From positions 11,380,198 to 11,444,197 of the forward strand of contig JAKSZT010053764.1 in assembly GCA_026826555.1 (NCBI GenBank): a stretch of 64,000 nucleotides of DNA, in the 5' to 3' direction. This document shows, piece by piece, positions 25,250 to 36,370 of the stretch (positions within the stretch are counted from its first letter, which is position 1; each line of letters starts with the position of its first letter). The notes under the pieces are model-generated. The model ran no database searches. It had not been told where the DNA came from and saw nothing but the letters and a program-made list of their open reading frames with translations. Origin of the DNA: Tolypeutes matacus. Lineage: Eukaryota; Chordata; Mammalia; Cingulata; Chlamyphoridae. The position numbers and the translations under genes were made by a program.

Positions 25250-26700
25250 GGCTACCATTCAACTAATCATAGATAGGCGGTCATCATAGTTGTAGCAGCA
25301 GCAAAAGCAGCATGGTATTTATTGTTATTTTTAATAGTTTTGCTCAATTATTTTTTACATATATAATTTTAAAATAGTAATCAAGGTTCCAAAAACTCTA
25401 TTTTGATTATATTTGGAATTGTGTTAAACTTACCTCTTAGTTATATTTATATAATATTTGCTATTTGGATTTATGGATTTGGATTTATTTACGCATTTAG
25501 CCTTTAATATTTGACTATGTATATAGTTTTTATATTTGCACTTGTCTTAAGTCTATATATTTATTATATTTTTATGGTATTAATCTGAAGATGAAGGTCC
25601 AACATATATATTTCCATTTGTTTGCATCTTCTTCTAAAACCCAATACATTTTTATTGACAACTCTTTTTTAAGTTCTTTGGAAGAACTTTGTTGTTGCTT
25701 GTTGTTGCTTTGCTATGGTATGTTGCCATCATATAAACTTGCTGTTGGGATAAGTCTTTGTTATCATTTGTGCATTTCTAATGGGTTTTGCTGTAATACA
25801 TGAGTGTAGTTGGGTTTTGTATCATTTACCAGGATTCTTTATTGACTTCCTTTATTATTAGTAGTAGTAGTAGCGATTTAGGTGACTCCTTCCAATGCAT
25901 ATAATGTTTTCTATAAGTAAAAATATTCCCATTAATGATAGGTTTTCTTATTCATTTGTCCTACTAAATTAGCAATAACTTTTATGGAAACATTGGAAAA
26001 TATTGACGGCATTGGGTAGCCATATTGTTTACTGAATTGAAAGGGGTTATCACTATTATTTTGGCAATGACTATAATGTTGATATTGAGTTTTGTTGGTT
26101 ATTTCTAAAAGGAATTCTTCTTTTACTTTGAAAGTATTTTATTGGAAAAGAAGGTAATTTTTATCCTTCTATAGTATTTTCTAATGATCAACCTTTCTTT
26201 TTTTAATCTGTTGATATAGTAAAGTTCGTACATTGAAGTATCTTTCATTTCTGCATTAAATGACACCACTATTATGCTGAGTTTTGTGGCATTTCCAACA
26301 TTCAGTCAATTAATAAGATTGGCTGTAATCTTGTTAGATTTTGGATTTGGAATCAAAATTAGCTCTTTATTATAATTTTTCCCTCCTCCGGTCTTCATCT
26401 TTTGGTATAGAGAGGGAGCCTGACTTTCTGAATGCTAATTTCCTTTCACAGCAGTTATAATATTCAGAAACATCTTTTTTTTCTTTCTCAATGCTGTAAT
26501 TATTAATATACTTATAGCTATGCATCTTCTTCGTGTAAATAGATTATTATCTTTTATTTTTAACAAAGAGTTAACCCACAGATCTTTGTGTGTAGTAATA
26601 AACTTTCATATCCAGAAGTTTTCTAATTTAGTTATTACTTTATTTTATTTTCTCAATCTCTGCAGAATAAAACAGGTATCTTTGTGGTAAATTTTGTGAA
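25250..26700 (-). mobile_element. ancient L1 ORF2 debris, reverse
   Basis: Pieces align in order with reverse L1 ORF2, for example 'taatctgttgatatagtaaag' and 'gaattcttcttttactttgaaag', matching the region around 30000-30200 of L1-A. Many indels, boundaries uncertain. The left part (25250-25850) is the least certain. Confidence 0.45.
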
Positions 26701-27690
26701 AGTTCACAGGTTTGAAACTGTCTTTCTCTCATCTTAACATATAAATGACAGCTTGCTTGTGTAGAGCAGAGTCCTTGGATCACACCTCTTTTTTGTAAGA
26801 CTCTGAAGTTATCCCTCTTTTAACTTCTGATGTTGACTGTCGCAGCAGAGAATTCTGAAACAATAATGTTTTGGCTTCTTTGAAAGAAGTTTGCTTTTGT
26901 TCTTTTAGAGACATGGAAAACTTCAGTGTTTCCTTGAAATTTAAGACTATTTCCTTGGTAGTTTTATTGAGTTCATTGTGAAGTCAATTCCAATACTTTT
27001 GCAAAGTCCTGGAAATTTTTAAAATTCTATACCTCTACCTCAAGTTCTTTTTTAAAGAAGTGTAAGTAAGATAAATTGAAATAAGCAACTTTTATCTTTG
27101 ATTATTAATTCAATCCTATTGCTTCTGTATTCTGTTCTCAATATCTGTCATGTCCTCTTGCATTCATTTTGTCTCTCTACTAAATTGTTTTTTGTTTTAT
27201 ATGCATCTTCAGCTTACCTTCTGGTTTACTAATATATTTTGTCCAACGTGGATTCTAAAATATAATTTTGACAATGATTTTTCAAGTAAATATATTTTTA
27301 AATTCCAACAACAAAAAACATCTGCTATTCTAGGACTCAGAAATGATTTATGATTACTCCATATTCAGAAATATATAAACACATAATGAGGTCATAATAT
27401 ATATGTATTTAGAGTTCTATATCTATTTTTGATTCAACATTATATTGTAAGCATTAAATGTGACATCATAAAACATGTAGAAATTTTAGAAAACAATAAG
27501 AAAATATTATCTATAATAATAATATCCAAAGATAACAACTACTATTCAATTGATTGTGACCAATAGATTTATTTATATTCATATAGAGTTCTTATATTTT
27601 GTTTATTTTTCTAAAACAACATATTTAAATTATTTATGTGGCCTTAAAATATGTGTATATGTATTTTAAGTATATATGATCAGAATGGTT
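26701..27690. other. unassigned AT-rich sequence
   Basis: No gene or confident repeat. Confidence 0.35.
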
Positions 27691-27699
27691 TTGTTATAT

Positions 27700-27875
27700 T
27701 AATCACATTATAGTCTATAATCTCTTTGATATAGATACACAGCTATTATGAATAATGCTGCAAAGGACATTGCTGTACAGAAATCCTTGCAGGTATTTCT
27801 GATCATTGCCTTGGAAAAATTTTTTAGACATGGGCCTTTTGCATGGTTGCAGTGTACTCTTTTATTAATCTAAGA
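27700..27875 (-). mobile_element. old L1 fragment, reverse
   Basis: 'acacagctattatgaataatgctgc' followed by 'acattgctgtacagaaatcc' is the reverse of the L1 ORF2 C-terminal coding region. The same landmark is read as 'ggtgaataatgtggctatgaacatc' in L1-A and L1-B, but this copy is far older. Confidence 0.6.
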
Positions 27876-28082
27876 GTTTACAATTGTTTCTATTTTTATA
27901 TATTTCCTTGTGCGTTTTTTTTCTTTTTACTTTATTTTGTACATTTAATAATTGAAAATGTGAACAATTAAAAACTAAAAAGTAAACACAGTTAAATAAA
28001 TATATACATTTCCCAATTAAATGTAATGGATACATATAAAAAATTTTTGTAATCAAACAATATGTTACACAATGTATTTGGT

Positions 28083-31000
28083 TCATAGTAATGCATTCAT
28101 ACAGTATTTGTCCTTTTGTGTCTGGCTAGCTTTGCTCAACATAATGTCCTCCAGGTTCATCCATGTTGTCATATGCTTTACAACTTCATTTCTTCTTACA
28201 GCTGCATAATATTCCATTGTGTGACTAGACCACAGTTTGTTTATCCATTCTTCTCTTGATGGACACTTGGGTTGTTTCCAACTTTTGGCAATGGTGAATA
28301 ATGTGGCTATGAACATCAGTGTGCAGATGTCTGTTCGTGTCACTGCTCTCAGTTCTTCTAGGTATATACCCAGTAGTGGTATTGCCGGGTCATGTGGCGA
28401 GTCTATATTCAACTTCTTTAGGAACTGCCAAACAGTCCTCCACAGTGGCTGTACCATTGTGCATTCCCACCAACAGTGAATAAGTGTTCCTATCTCTCCA
28501 CATCCTCTTCAACATTTGTAGTTCTCTGTCTTTTTAAGTGGCCATTCTGATAGTTGTGAAATGATATCTCATTGTAGTTTTGATTTGTATTTCCCTAATA
28601 ATGAGTGGTGTTGAGCATTTCTTCATGTGTTTTTTTGCCATTTGTATTTCTTCTTTGGAGAAACATCTATTCAAGTCTTTTGCCCATTTTTTAATTGGGG
28701 CATTTATCTTTTTATTGTTGAGTTGAAACATCTCTTTATATATCCTGGTATTAAACCCTTATCGGATATGTGAGTTCCAAATATTTTTTCCTATTGAGTA
28801 GGCTGCCTTTTCACCCTTTTGAGAAAATCCTGTGAGATGCAAAAGTGTTTAATTTTGAGGAGGTCCCATTTATCTATTTTTTCTTTTGTTGCACGTGCTT
28901 TTGGTGTAAGGTCCAAGAAACCACCGCCTACTACAAGGTCTTGAAGATGTTTCCCTACATTTTTTCTTCTAGTAGTTCTATGGTCCTGGCTTTTATATTT
29001 AGATCTTTGATCCATTTTGAGTTGATTCTTGTATAGGGGGTGAGATAGGGGTCCTCTTTCATTCTTTTGGTTATAGATAATCCAGTTCTCACAACACCAT
29101 TTGTTGAAGAGACTGTTTTTTCCCATTAGCGTGGGCTTGGTAGTTTTGTCAAAAACCAGTTGACTGTATAGGTGAGGGTTTATTTCTGGGTTTTCAATTC
29201 TATTCCACTGATTGATATGCCTATCTTTATGTCAGTAACATGCTGTTTTGACCACTGTAGTTTTGTAATATGTTTCAAGGTCAAGCAGTGAAATTTCTCC
29301 CATGTCGCTCTTCTCTTTTAGAATACTTTTGGCTATTCAGGTAATTGCTTTCTCTAATTCTGCAAAGTAAGCTGTTAGGATTTTGATTGGTATTGCATTG
29401 AATTTATAAATCAGTTTGGGTAAGATTGACATCTTCACGATATTTAATCTTCCAATCTATGAACATGGAATGTCTTTCCATTTGTTTAGGTCTTTTTAAA
29501 TTTCTTTTAGCATTGTTTTGTAGTTTTCTGCATATAGGTCCTGTACTTCTTTGGTTAAATTACCTCCTAGGTATTTGAGTCTTTTTGTTGCTATTGAAGA
29601 TGGAATTTCCCCCCTGATTTCCTCCTCTGGTTGTTCAGTACTCGTGTACAAAAACATTACTGATTTTTGCATGTTGATCTTGTATCTTGCCACTTTGCTG
29701 AACTCATTTATTAGTTCAAGTAGCTTTGTTGTGGATACTTCAGGATTTTCTAAGTACAGGATAATGTCATCCGCAAACAGTGAGAGTTTTATTTCCTCTT
29801 TTATTGTTTGGATGCCTTTAATTTTTTTTTTCTTGTCTAATTGCCCTAGCTAGAACTTCTAGTACAATGTTGAATAAGAATGGTGACAGTGGGCATCCTT
29901 GTCTTGTTCCTAATCTTAGAGGGAAGGCTTTCAACCTTACCCCATGGACTATGATGTTGGCTGTAGTTTTTCATATATGCCTTTTATCATATTGAGGAAT
30001 TTTCCTTTTATTCCTATCTTTTGAAGTGTTTTTATCAAAAAAAGGATACTGGATTTTGTCAAATGCCTTTTCTGCATCTATTGAGATGATCATGTAATTT
30101 TTTTCATTCAGTTTGTTAATGTGGTATATGACATTGATTGATTTTCTTATGTTGAACCAGCTTTGCATACTAGGAATAAATCCCACTTGGTCTTGATGTA
30201 TAAGTCTTTTGATATGCTGTTGGATTCGATTTGCAAGTATTTTGTTGAGAATTTTTCCATCTATGTTCATTAGAGAGATTGGTCTGTAATTTTCTTTTTT
30301 TGTAGAATCTTTATCTGGCTTTGGTATTAGGGTGATGTTGTCTTCATAAAATGTGTTAGATAATTTTCCCTCTTCTTCAATTTTTTGGAAGAGTTTAAAC
30401 AGAATTGGTGTTAATTCTTTTCAAAATGCTTTGTAGAATTCACCTGTGAAGCCATTTGGTTGTGGGCTTTTCTTTGCTGGGAGATTTTTGATGATGGATT
30501 CAATCTCCTTAAATGTGATTGGTTTGTTAAGTTCTTGTATTTCTTGTAGCGTCAGTGTAGGTTGGTTGTGTGTTTCTAGAAATTTTGTCCATTTCATCTA
30601 GGTTTTCTAGTGTGTTAGCATATAGTTTCTCATAATATCCTCTTATGATTCTTTTTATTTCTATGAGGTCATTTGCAACTTCCCCCCTTTCATTTCTGAT
30701 TGTATTTATTTGCATCTTTTCTCTTTTTTTCTTTGTTAGTCTAGCTAGGGGTATGTCATTTTATTGATCTTCTCAAAGAACCAGCTTTTGGTTTTGTTGA
30801 TTTTCTCTATTGTTTTTCTATTCTCATTTTCATTTATTTCTGCTCTAATCTTTATTGTTTCTTTCCTTCTGCTTGCTTTGGGATTGGTTTGCTGTTCTTT
30901 TTCTATTTTCTCTAGGTGTTCAGTTAAATTTTTGAGTTTAGCTTTTTCTTGTTTTTTAATATAGGCACTTATATTTCCCTCTCAAGACTGCCTTCGCTGT

Positions 31001-31857
31001 GTCCCATAAGTTTTTGATATATTGTGGTCTCATTTTCATTTGTCTCAATATATTTACTGATTTCACTTGCAATTTCTTCTTTGACCCACCGATTATTTAG
31101 GAGTGTGTTGTTCAGTCTCCACACATTTGCAAATTTACTTTTTTCCTGTCTATTATTGATTTCTAGTTTCATTCCATTATGATCTGAGAAGGTGCTTTGT
31201 ATAATTCAATCTTTTTATATTTATTGAGAGCTGAATTGTGACCTAACATGTGGTCTATCCTGGAGAAAGATCCATGGACACTTGAGAAGAATGTATAACC
31301 CGCTGAGTTTGGATGCAGTGTTCTGTATATGTGTTAGGTCTAACTTGTTTATCATATTGTTCAAGTTCTCTGTTTCCTTGTTGATATGTTTAGTTGTTCT
31401 ATCTAATGATGTGAGAGGGGTGTTGAACTCCCCAACGATTATTGTAGAAATGTCTATCTCTATCTTCAGTTGTGCCAGAGTTTGTCTCATATATTTTGGG
31501 GCACCCTGGTTAGGTATGTAGATATTTATGACTGTTAAATCTTCCTGGTGTATCGTCCCTTTTATTAGTATATAATGGCCTTCTGTATCTCTTATAACTT
31601 TTTTGCATTTAAAGTCTGTTTTGTCTGATATAGCTACCTCTGCTCTTTTCTGGTTACTATTCACATGGAGTATCTTTTTCCAACCTTTCACTTTCAGCCG
31701 GTTTGTATCCCTGGGTCTATGGTGAGTTTCTTTTAAGCAGCATATGGATGGCTTATGTTTTTTTTATCCATTCGACAAGCCTGTATCTTTTGATTGGGGA
31801 GTTTTATCCATTCACATTCAATGATATTATTGTAAATGCACTATTTACTTCCTCCAT
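28083..31857 (-). pseudogene. L1-A ORF2 (endonuclease/reverse transcriptase), broken
   Basis: ORF2p nicks target DNA and reverse-transcribes L1 RNA at the nick. The likely start codon is at 31855-31857, giving an N-terminus with the L1 endonuclease signature I-I-S-L-N-V-N-G, followed almost at once by a stop. The endonuclease segment 31221-31691 is open and includes 'VGEFNTPLTS', where the family has G-D-F-N-T-P-L, so the usual catalytic Asp reads Glu. The RT segment includes '[10 protein letters not shown]' (29971-30270), and the F-A-D-D catalytic motif is still readable around 29770-29785. The C-terminal zinc-knuckle region lies in broken frames, and 28083-28457 carries '[17 protein letters not shown]' to the normal C-terminus. 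The total span of about 3.77 kb is normal for L1 ORF2; it is split over several frames. Confidence 0.9.
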
Positions 31858-31978
31858 TTTATTATTTGATTTACATATGTCATCTTGTTTTTGTCTCACT
31901 TTTTACTCTTTTGGTTATCCTTTCTGCTATTCTTTCTTCTATACTCTCCTCCAAGCCTCTCTCTCCTGTCTTTTTCTT

Positions 31979-32878
31979 TCAGGTTCTAAGGCTTCTTTTA
32001 ATATTTCCTGCAAAGGTGGGTTCTTTTTTGCAAAGTCTCTTAGCTTCTGTTTGTTTGTGAATATTTTATACTCACCTTCATATTTGAAGGACAGTTTTGC
32101 TGGATAAAGAATTCTAGGCTGGCAGTTTTTCTCTTTCAGTTTCCTAATTGTATCATTACCACTGTCTTCTCACCTCCATGGTTTCTGAAGAGAAATCTGC
32201 ACTAAGTCTTACTGGACATCCGTTGTACATGATTGTTTGCTTCTGTCTTGCTGCTCTGAGAATTTTCTCTTTACCTTTGACATTTGACATTCTGAGTAGT
32301 ATGTGTGTTGGTGTAGGTCTATTTGGATTTATTCTGATTGGGGTACGGTGTGCTTCTTGGACATGTAAGTTAATTTCTTTCGTGCAAGTTGGGAAATTTT
32401 CAGCTATTACTTCCTCAAATAATCTTTCTGCCCCTTTTCCCATCTCTTCCTCTTCTGGAACTCCCATGGCATGTATGTTGTTGCATTTTGTGTTGTCATT
32501 CAACTCTCTGAGCCACTGCTCAATTTTTTCCATTCTTTTCAATTTTAGCTGCTCTGTCTTCGGTCTCACTTATTCTTTCTTCTATCATTTCGAGTCTGCT
32601 GTTGTATGCCTCAAATGTGTTTTTGACCTCACCTATTGTGTCTTTCATTGCCGTGAACTCTGTTACTCTTCTGTTCAGGATTTTGAATTCTTCTTTGCAT
32701 TCGTTCAATGTCTTCTTGATGTCATTTATCTCTTTATATTGTCTTTCAACTCATTAATTTGATTTTGGAAATTTGTGCTCATCTCGCTAATTAGTTCTTT
32801 CAAATTCTGCATCTTTTCTGGGACTTTGATGCATTCCTTTTCTTGGGCCATGTCTTCTATTTTCTTAGTATGGCTCAT
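31979..32878 (-). pseudogene. L1-A ORF1 (RNA-binding chaperone), broken
   Basis: ORF1p trimerises via a coiled coil and coats L1 RNA. The likely ATG is at 32876-32878 and the terminal TGA at 31979-31981, a 900-bp span that fits the family. The N-terminal coiled-coil region is interrupted by an in-frame stop after about 50 codons. The piece at 32520-32708 ('IEERISETEDRAAKIEK') is in a shifted frame. The piece at 32156-32569 returns to the starting frame and holds the RRM and C-terminal domain signatures ('NIHAMGVPEEEE', 'RTPIRINPNRPTPTHILLRM', 'KILRAARQK'). Two compensating frameshifts plus stops make it a pseudogene. The plus-strand open frames over this span are antisense shadows. Confidence 0.88.
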
Positions 32879-33540
32879 AATTTTTTGCTAGTGTTTAGGC
32901 ATCTGGTTAGGATGTATTTTACTCATATGCTCAATCTCTTTCTTTTTTATAGGGATTTAGTGGCAGGAGGCTGTGAGTTACCACAGCTCTTTGATTTTTG
33001 GCTTGACCTGGATTGTTAGGATTGTCCTGCTGGTTATTCAAAACTTGGCATTGGACTCAGTAATTGGTTGTAGTGTCGCTTCCTATGGCCTTGGGCAGGG
33101 AGGCTATAGAGGCCAGGAAAAGCCTCTCCTATTTATTTTTAATTTTCTTATGTGCACTTCCTTGGTCTGTCAGGAGATGGTGCTCTTTGGCAGCTCTCAA
33201 GTCAATGCCTGGTTGGAGTGTATTTTTTGTGACGCAGACCAGATCAATGTGATAGAGCCTCCTGTCTAGAGGCTAAGAGCATTCTAATTCAAACTTTGTG
33301 AGACAGTTCTCTAGTCTTCTCTACCAACCCCCTCCCTTTTCCCAGCTAGGAAATATTTCCACTCCCCTCTGAGTCCTCAACAATCAGTCCCTGTTAGTAG
33401 AGGAGGAGATTGGAAGGTTTGTATATCTTTAGCCCCTTGCAGGCTCCAAGGCAAACAATGGTACAGCCCCACCCGGCCTGGAAGGGCTCTTGGGACAGGG
33501 CAGACCAAACTTGCGAGTCAAAAGCCGAGTCAGCCCCATG
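32879..33540 (-). promoter_or_regulatory. L1-A 5' UTR
   Basis: Non-coding sequence upstream of ORF1 on the minus strand, GC-richer than the surroundings as L1 5' UTRs are, ending next to a MIR. L1 5' UTRs carry the internal promoter; I could not pick out specific binding sites. The 5' end is approximate. Confidence 0.55.
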
Positions 33541-33544
33541 CTCC

Positions 33545-33735
33545 ATAGTATAGAATGCCCTGAAGAGCACAAACTGTCGAGTAAGGCACACTGCATGACA
33601 GTACCTCTTCTGCCACTTACTAGATGTGTGATATTTGGTAAATTATTTTACCTCTCAGAACCCCATTTTCACTGTTATTAAAGTTGAGGTAATGTTACCT
33701 TCCTTAGAATTCACTGGAATAGATAATGGACTCAT
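33545..33735 (+). repeat. MIR SINE
   Basis: 'tagtatagaatg...agagcac', 'ctcttctgccacttactagatgtgtgatatttggtaaat', 'cctctcagaaccccattttcac': a nearly complete plus-strand MIR, with the 5' end of L1-A immediately to its left. Confidence 0.8.
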
Positions 33736-33754
33736 TTCCAGATAATAAAAGTTA

Positions 33755-34345
33755 CCTCTACAAATAAAAATAAGGCCATCCAAATGGCCAATATGCATAT
33801 AGAAAGATGCTCAACGACTTTAGCCAATAGAGAAATGCAAATCAAAACCACAATGAGTTACCACAACATGCCCATCAGCATGGCTGTTGACCTATGATAC
33901 CAAGTTTTGGCAAGAATGTGGAGAAATCAGAATACTCATACTTTGCTAGGGGGAATAAAATTGCTACAACCACTTTGAAAAACTCTTTGGCAATTTCCAC
34001 TAAAATGAGATGTATGCCAGTTATATCAGCCAGGAATCCCACATATAGAGAACTAAACAATCATAGCAGCTTTATCTATCATAGCACCAAAGTGGAAACC
34101 CATCAACAGGAGAAGGGATAAAATGTGGCAGGTTCTTCAAATGGAATATTACAATACTGGTATTGACTGAAAAGAGGCAAAAAAGGAACTTTCTGGGATG
34201 ATGGAAATGTTCTATATCTTGATCCAGGTGGCAATTTCATATATATATGAAATTCTCCAGCTGTGCTGTTAAGATGCATGCACTTTTTTTACTTTCTGTG
34301 AGTATGCATTAGCTCAATTGAATAAAAAATTAAGTTAACTGTGAG
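33755..34345 (+). mobile_element. old L1 (L1M) ORF2 end and 3' UTR
   Basis: 'ctcaacgactttagccaatagagaaatgcaaatcaaaaccacaatg' and 'aggaatcccacatatag' correspond to the L1 ORF2 C-terminal region. 'actttctgggatgatggaaatgttctatatcttgatcc' and 'ttaagatgcatgcacttttttt' are the L1M 3' UTR, ending 'cagctcaattgaataaaaaat'-like at 34313-34330. Decayed. Confidence 0.85.
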
Positions 34346-34656
34346 ATAAAGTATCCAAAGTATATAGTATTTTTGTTGAAACATAGTACCTCCTCAATAA
34401 ATTGAAACTATTTTTGCTTTTGCAAATAGGCCTTATACAATATACTACATATGAAGTCATTCTGAAGAGAAAATTTGCTTTGTATTCCTAGCAACTGACC
34501 TAAAAATGAGTTTTTGCAGCACTAATGGTTAACAAGTTGAGGACAGCATATATATGCAATGAATTTCCTGACAAGGAGTGTGCTAGAGACCGAAATGAGT
34601 TATATGGTGTATCATCTGCAGGCTATTTGAAGAAAATTAAGGAAGGATAAAATAGA
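34346..34656. other. unassigned sequence
   Basis: Nothing recognised. Confidence 0.35.
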
Positions 34657-34657
34657 A

Positions 34658-34797
34658 AGACTATAAATTTATTTTCATTGCATTGCTTGCAAGAGATGTG
34701 TAGTAAGAAATGATAGCAAACTGAAAAAGACTATAAATTTATTTGCATTGCATTGCTTGCAAGAGATGGGTAGTAAGAAATGACAGCAAACTGAAAG
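34658..34797 (+). repeat. 70-bp tandem duplication (two copies)
   Basis: Copies at 34658-34727 and 34728-34797, each beginning 'agactataaatttattt' and ending 'agcaaactgaaa' with 1-2 extra bases. By eye they differ at only about three or four positions, such as 'agatgtgtag' versus 'agatgggtag' and 'gatagc' versus 'gacagc'. Not a known repeat family to me. Confidence 0.95.
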
Positions 34798-35875
34798 AGG
34801 TGCATCCTCCATCTTGGCCAAACCTAGTGTGTCTGAGTCTGCATAGAACAGATGCTGCCCTGCATCAGAAGCCCATCTTACTGTTCTGCCAGAATTTATG
34901 TCCTTTTCAAGAGAGAAGTGTTACCTACTTCATGACAATTCCAAAATAATTGTTAGTGAAAACAAGCAAATAAGAAAACAAAAAACAAAAAAAATTCCAT
35001 AGCTTGATAATTTCTTAAGTAAGATTCCTAATTTCTGGATTAATGTGTCTTTGGAGTTAGAGCTCTCCCATTGATCTTTTAAGAAAATAAAACTGAAATA
35101 CAAAAGAATTACAATGCTTCTATATCTAACAGTGCTAATCAAAAAGCTATCATGCTCTGTGATTTCGTGGTAGATGAGACTTTGATTCACTTGGTAAATG
35201 AGGCTTTAAAAATGTTTATCTGTTTTTTAAACAATGGTAGCTATCAAATAGTGTTTCAAAACATCACTTTAAAATTATACCTATTTAAGTTCTATTTTTC
35301 TGTTATGTTTTTATAGGTTACTCTTTCTCTTGCTGCTGACATTGCTTAGCCTTGTTAGGTTTAATGAATAGAGACATACTCTCAAGTAGTTCATTTATGA
35401 GTCCAATCTATTTGTGTATTTCATCTTTATTTTACTAGACAAAGACCACAAGATTTCCTTCTACTTGGTTCTGGGAGCCTGAGGGATAAACATTTTTTAG
35501 TTGGCCTATAATAAAGACAGCTACATAAAAAGAATTTTGAAACACAGTAGAGGATCTGAAAATTAGAAACAAAATGCTAATATGTTTTTTGTACCTCTGC
35601 ATTAAATCATGTTCTGTGATTTCTTAGCAGTTTTGGGAACTCGATTGGTCATGGTCATATATTTCTTCTCGTCCACTGAAAGCAATTATTTTCAGTGGGA
35701 GAGGGAAGTTTTTCCTTATAAATGAATTCTGTAGAGGAAATTATACCATAGACATATTGAACAACTTCATGAACAAAGCTTTTTGAAATTATTTTGCAGA
35801 CATTGGAAAATAATATTTTCTTGCCCCTCAACAAAAGATAAATGCCTCTCATGAAATCAACCCAGAAAGAAAGTG
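34798..35875. other. unassigned sequence
   Basis: No gene or repeat recognised. Confidence 0.35.
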
Positions 35876-35879
35876 GGTT

Positions 35880-36370
35880 GTGCAAAGGGAAGTGGGGAGT
35901 GGGAGAGCAAACTCTACAGTGAAATCAAAGCCCAAGTAAGTGAACGGTTAAACTGATCTTGTGTGTGATGTGCCTAAGGCATCTGTGTAGAGATGTCCAA
36001 AAGGTGTTTGGACATGCTAATATGAATTTAAATGATAGTCTGGCAGAAAAATAGAACTAGATGTTTCTGCCTAAGGAGACAGTTGAGTTTGTGAGATTTC
36101 TAAGGGAAGAACAGTAAAGAGAGGATTGAACACTGAACCAGGTGTTAATAAGGTTTAAAGGGGAAAAGAAGGAAAAAGACTTAGTAGAACTGGAAGAAGA
36201 GAAAAAAAAATAGAAGAATCATAAGTGTCACTTCTCCCAAGCTAAAACTAGAGGGATTTATCAGAAAGCTACAAAGGTTCCAGTGGTTAGTTAAAATGCA
36301 AGAACATTAAATTTGGTGACAAGATCATAGGTAAACTTTAAATGAGCAATTTTCTAAGAATGTAGGGGGG
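35880..36370 (-). repeat. L2 LINE ORF2 fragment, reverse
   Basis: 'gtagagatgtccaaaaggtgtttggacatgctaatatg' and the following GA-rich text match the reverse of the L2 ORF2 segment encoding the family's L-L-D-I-S-T-W-M stretch. Very decayed. Confidence 0.5.

Larger units (their letters stand above)
27915..33540 (-). mobile_element. L1-A: near full-length LINE-1, inactivated
   Basis: A 5.6-kb L1 on the minus strand with all expected parts: 5' UTR (about 32880-33540), ORF1, ORF2, a short 3' UTR with 'acaaaataaagt' as poly(A) signal, and an A-rich tail (T-rich on the plus strand around 27900-27935). Both ORFs carry stops and frameshifts, so it is dead. Its right edge abuts a MIR at about 33545. 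No target-site duplication is evident by eye. Its 3' 1.8 kb is closely related to L1-B at 56370-58176, in the same orientation. Confidence 0.93.

Noticed and set aside
32148..32762. 204-codon plus-strand open frame, with others at 31703-32107 and 29551-29853
   Set aside because: They lie antisense to L1-A ORF1/ORF2; A-rich L1 coding strands read as F/L/S-rich open frames in reverse.
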